Below are positions 63,307 through 64,000 of a DNA stretch of 64,000 bases, in pieces. The notes under the pieces are model-generated. The model was not told where the DNA came from, did no database searches, and was given only the letters and a program-made list of their open reading frames with translations. This DNA is from Hymenobacter sp. BT559. Lineage in GTDB: Bacteria; Bacteroidota; Bacteroidia; Cytophagales; Hymenobacteraceae. The position numbers and the translations under genes were made by a program. The stretch is from positions 1 through 64,000 of the forward strand of contig NZ_JAELXV010000009.1 of assembly GCF_016427535.1 (NCBI RefSeq), written 5' to 3'. Position 1 is the stretch's first letter. Each line of letters begins with the position of its first letter.

Positions 63307-63483
63307 CTCTTCAACTCGGCCGAAGTAGCAGCCCCTATTTACCTCAAGTGCATCAAAGTAGACAATGACGTGCTACGTCAAGCGTATGGACGCTCCGATG
63401 GTCTGATGCTAATTCGCCCGGATAGCTACATTGCCCTCTTCGTTGCTACCTGGGGCGAGGCGCATACCTATTTCGACCAGTAG
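63307..63483 (+). pseudogene. C-terminal remnant of an FAD monooxygenase-like gene
   Basis: A frame without start reads LKCIKVDNDVLRQAYGRSDG, then LMLIRPDSYIALFVATWGEA and HTYFDQ to a TAG at 63481. The YGRSDGLMLIRPDSYIA segment resembles the conserved end of aromatic-ring FAD hydroxylases (LVRPDGYIAW). A TAG at 63304 closes it upstream, so only the tail remains. Confidence 0.5.
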
Positions 63484-64000
63484 CGGTAAGCTGCCAGCGC
63501 AGATTCGCTCGCCCTCTGGGGGAGGAGTGCTGGCCCTACCCAGGAACCTAGTCGTGGCCAGCTCATACTAGGTCGTTGACAGGGTGAACTGCCACTACAT
63601 TTCCCAGTCAGGCAGACGGGCAACTCACTGGTCTGTGCTACCTATTAACTCACCTGTTTAGCTTTTGGAACAAACCTTTAACCAAGGCCAAGTTTGGTAC
63701 AGATGTTATATGGCTTGCCCACTTACCCGAATTAGAGTACCAGAAAGCAGTCAGAAGTGTTTAATCGGATACAACTAAGGTCCTACTCGCAGAAGCAGGC
63801 CCTGTAGGAGGCCCTCGACTTACTACTATCCAGTGCTACCCCCGCCCGGACGCGGGTCCAGGAGTAGCAACGTCGCCAGCGTATTCAGCGGGACCGCCGG
63901 GGCGAGGTGGGAGGATGAGAATGGTAGTCCAACGGCTAACGTCGACTCTTCAACGCCGCTAATCTCCTGCGTAGGGGCAGATGGAGTGCTCAAGATGGCT
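63484..64000. other. Decayed region at right edge
   Basis: About 500 bases without a supported gene. Reading frames carry frequent TAG and TGA codons. Short readable pieces on the plus strand near 63750-63920 (for example VFNRIQLRSYSQKQAL and, after a stop, EALDLLLSSATPARTR) may be the remains of a gene, but I cannot name it. Confidence 0.4.

Noticed and set aside
63484..64000. A real gene at the right edge
   Set aside because: Frames are broken by many stops; the readable pieces are too short to assign.

Overview
The window looks like part of an accessory replicon, most probably a large plasmid, of a Hymenobacter-like member of the Bacteroidota. The reasons are the high-GC proteins that resemble Hymenobacter and other Cytophagales families (HYC_CC_PP, DUF6660, DUF6428, the GDCC protein, a CzcA-TolC fusion), promoters of the TTG-N20-TAnnTTTG type, and a ParA/small-partner partition cassette with iteron-like repeats near the right end. 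The taxon is inferred from protein style, not from a marker gene.

Layout. 1-1.6 kb: an unrecognised minus-strand operon cut by the left edge and a 55-residue ribbon-helix-helix-like gene. 1.65-2.5 kb: aldo/keto reductase. 2.8-11.7 kb: a more AT-rich defence-like island with an unknown protein, a DUF4209 protein with a HEPN RNxxxH motif, an AbiTii protein, a serine recombinase with a 17-bp-arm inverted repeat upstream, an AbiEii toxin and AbiEi antitoxin arranged tail to tail, and a GHKL ATPase joined to a PD-(D/E)xK-like region. Two perfect palindromes (40 bp and 28 bp) with the same 12-bp core sit on the two divergent promoters between abiEi and the GHKL gene. 11.9-22.7 kb: a minus-strand zinc/cadmium-type efflux operon (DUF6660, CzcA-TolC fusion, CzcB, YnfA, a NicO-like protein, a Zn/Cd P-type ATPase, a ZIP protein and two small unknowns). 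22.8-23.5 kb: a decayed umuC. 23.7-32.0 kb: a copper/silver-type RND operon with cusA split into two ORFs and two adaptor genes. 32.0-43.2 kb: further copper handling genes (DUF305, HMA chaperone, four-helix Cys-rich protein, HMA-like/AraC regulator, a third RND system, heavy-metal-binding lipoproteins).

43.5-54.7 kb runs on the plus strand: copper ATPase CopA with a cupredoxin, an ArsR-MerTP-GDCC mercury-type cluster without a visible MerA, a second HMA-like/AraC regulator, a DUF305 lipoprotein, and four large proteins with nuclease-like motifs but no assigned role. 54.7-59.4 kb: a minus-strand arsenic operon (ArsR, DUF6428, phosphoesterase, DMT transporter, ArsN1-like acetyltransferase, ACR3, ArsC) with a palindromic ArsR-type operator inside the promoter. 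59.4-61.1 kb: an IS1182-family element. 61.4-62.8 kb: parA and partner, flanked by centromere-like repeats on the left and a 37-bp-arm perfect hairpin on the right. 62.9-64 kb: decayed IS3 and flavoprotein remnants.

The metal modules fit one scheme: soluble Cys/His/Met-rich proteins bind metal in the periplasm, HMA proteins and P-type ATPases move it out of the cytosol, and RND tripartite systems export it across the outer membrane. A 14-base motif shared by the upstream regions of copA, a DUF305 gene and the HMA chaperone gene may be the operator of the two HMA-like/AraC regulators. The strongest candidates for something undescribed are the GHKL-nuclease gene and its paired palindromic operators shared with AbiE, and the shared copper-regulon motif.
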